Source: CAIYPH01 sp043744375 (lineage in GTDB: Bacteria; Pseudomonadota; Alphaproteobacteria; Acetobacterales; Acetobacteraceae). From it: 23,768 nucleotides of DNA. The stretch is taken from positions 1 through 23,768 of the forward strand of contig JAYTUU010000083.1 of the NCBI GenBank assembly GCA_043744375.1. The letters are read 5' to 3'. Every line of letters starts with the position of its first letter. Position 1 is the stretch's first letter. Under the pieces are notes generated by a model. It worked only from the letters and a program-made list of their open reading frames with translations. It was not told the origin of the DNA and searched no databases. A program made the translations under genes and the position numbers. This document shows positions 23,675 to 23,768 of the stretch, piece after piece.

Positions 23675-23768
23675 TCAGGCGAGTGTGGCGAGGATGACAT
23701 CGAAGGGGTTTTCCCCCTTGAGCCGGGCGGTGTCGATTGTCGTTCTCACATCGGCCTCGGCCTGCGCT
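23675..23768 (-). CDS. Partial transposase-like protein, C-terminus only
   Basis: Thirty codons plus stop, continuing beyond the right edge of the window. The readable tail contains DVRTTIDTARLKG and ENPFDVILATLA. The pattern of an R-T-x-I-x-TAR helix followed by a short hydrophobic end resembles the C-termini of some IS66-type transposases (TnpC). The stretch is too short for a firm assignment. The nearby GTAA end supports the IS66 reading. Confidence 0.4.
   Translation of the reverse strand, partial: AQAEADVRTTIDTARLKGENPFDVILATLA

Larger units (their letters stand above)
23624..23768 (-). mobile_element. End of a second insertion sequence (IS66-like), running off the window
   Basis: The transposase remnant is interrupted where the sequence reads GTAATTACCCACTCCC (from 23624). 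IS66-family terminal repeats begin with GTAA, which fits. A hairpin (23639-23671) and then the C-terminus of another protein on the minus strand (stop at 23675-23677) follow inward. Only this end is present, so neither the paired inverted repeat nor the expected 8-bp target duplication can be checked. The palindrome GGTAATTACC (23623-23632) spans the proposed junction. Confidence 0.45.

Noticed and set aside
1..23768. tRNA, rRNA, CRISPR arrays, prophage or toxin-antitoxin genes
   Set aside because: No regular spaced repeats, no tRNA-like cloverleaf sequence and no phage or toxin-type proteins were recognised by reading.

Overview
The window is very GC-rich chromosomal DNA, with G or C at nearly every third codon position and Ala/Arg/Pro-rich shadow frames on the opposite strand. 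Gene content and order point to an alphaproteobacterium, most likely of the Acetobacteraceae or a nearby Rhodospirillales group: AcnA-type aconitase beside ccmAB, an alphaproteobacterial AddAB locus with tsaE and a MurU-like nucleotidyltransferase, and a DsbD-family protein. The taxon is inferred from gene content; no rRNA gene or other phylogenetic marker was used.

Layout. 1-89: a double hairpin and the 3' flank of acnA. 90-2783 (-): aconitase, divergent from ccmA-ccmB (2950-4204, +), the ABC exporter of cytochrome c maturation, with no other ccm gene following. 4209-9113 (-): an envelope-facing cluster read as HtrA-type serine protease, OmpR-type regulator, sensor histidine kinase, GT-C membrane glycosyltransferase. 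9222-11633 (-): HrpB helicase. 11707-13716 (+): three-module DsbD-family thiol-disulfide transporter, convergent with thioredoxin (13721-14047, -). 14081-21634 (-): a compact run read as tsaE, murU-like, addB, addA, then trxA, with ATGA overlaps at each junction from tsaE to addA. 21708-23398 (+): a two-gene operon of a TrxB-like ferredoxin/flavodoxin-NADP reductase and a CofC-family guanylyltransferase. 23399-23768: mobile-element debris, a 3' remnant of an IS4-type transposase apparently cut by another element, possibly IS66-like, that runs off the window.

How the genes relate. CcmAB, the DsbD-like protein and thioredoxin belong to periplasmic redox and cytochrome c assembly. The protease and two-component pair look like an envelope stress module. 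AddAB repairs double-strand breaks; TsaE and MurU share the operon but act in tRNA modification and cell-wall sugar recycling.

Most of the window is ordinary core genome. The points I would look at again are the reductase-CofC pair (a possible F420-type cofactor link, beside IS debris), the absence of amgK next to murU, a duplicated start region of acnA that displaces its ribosome-binding site, and the nested insertion sequences at the right edge.
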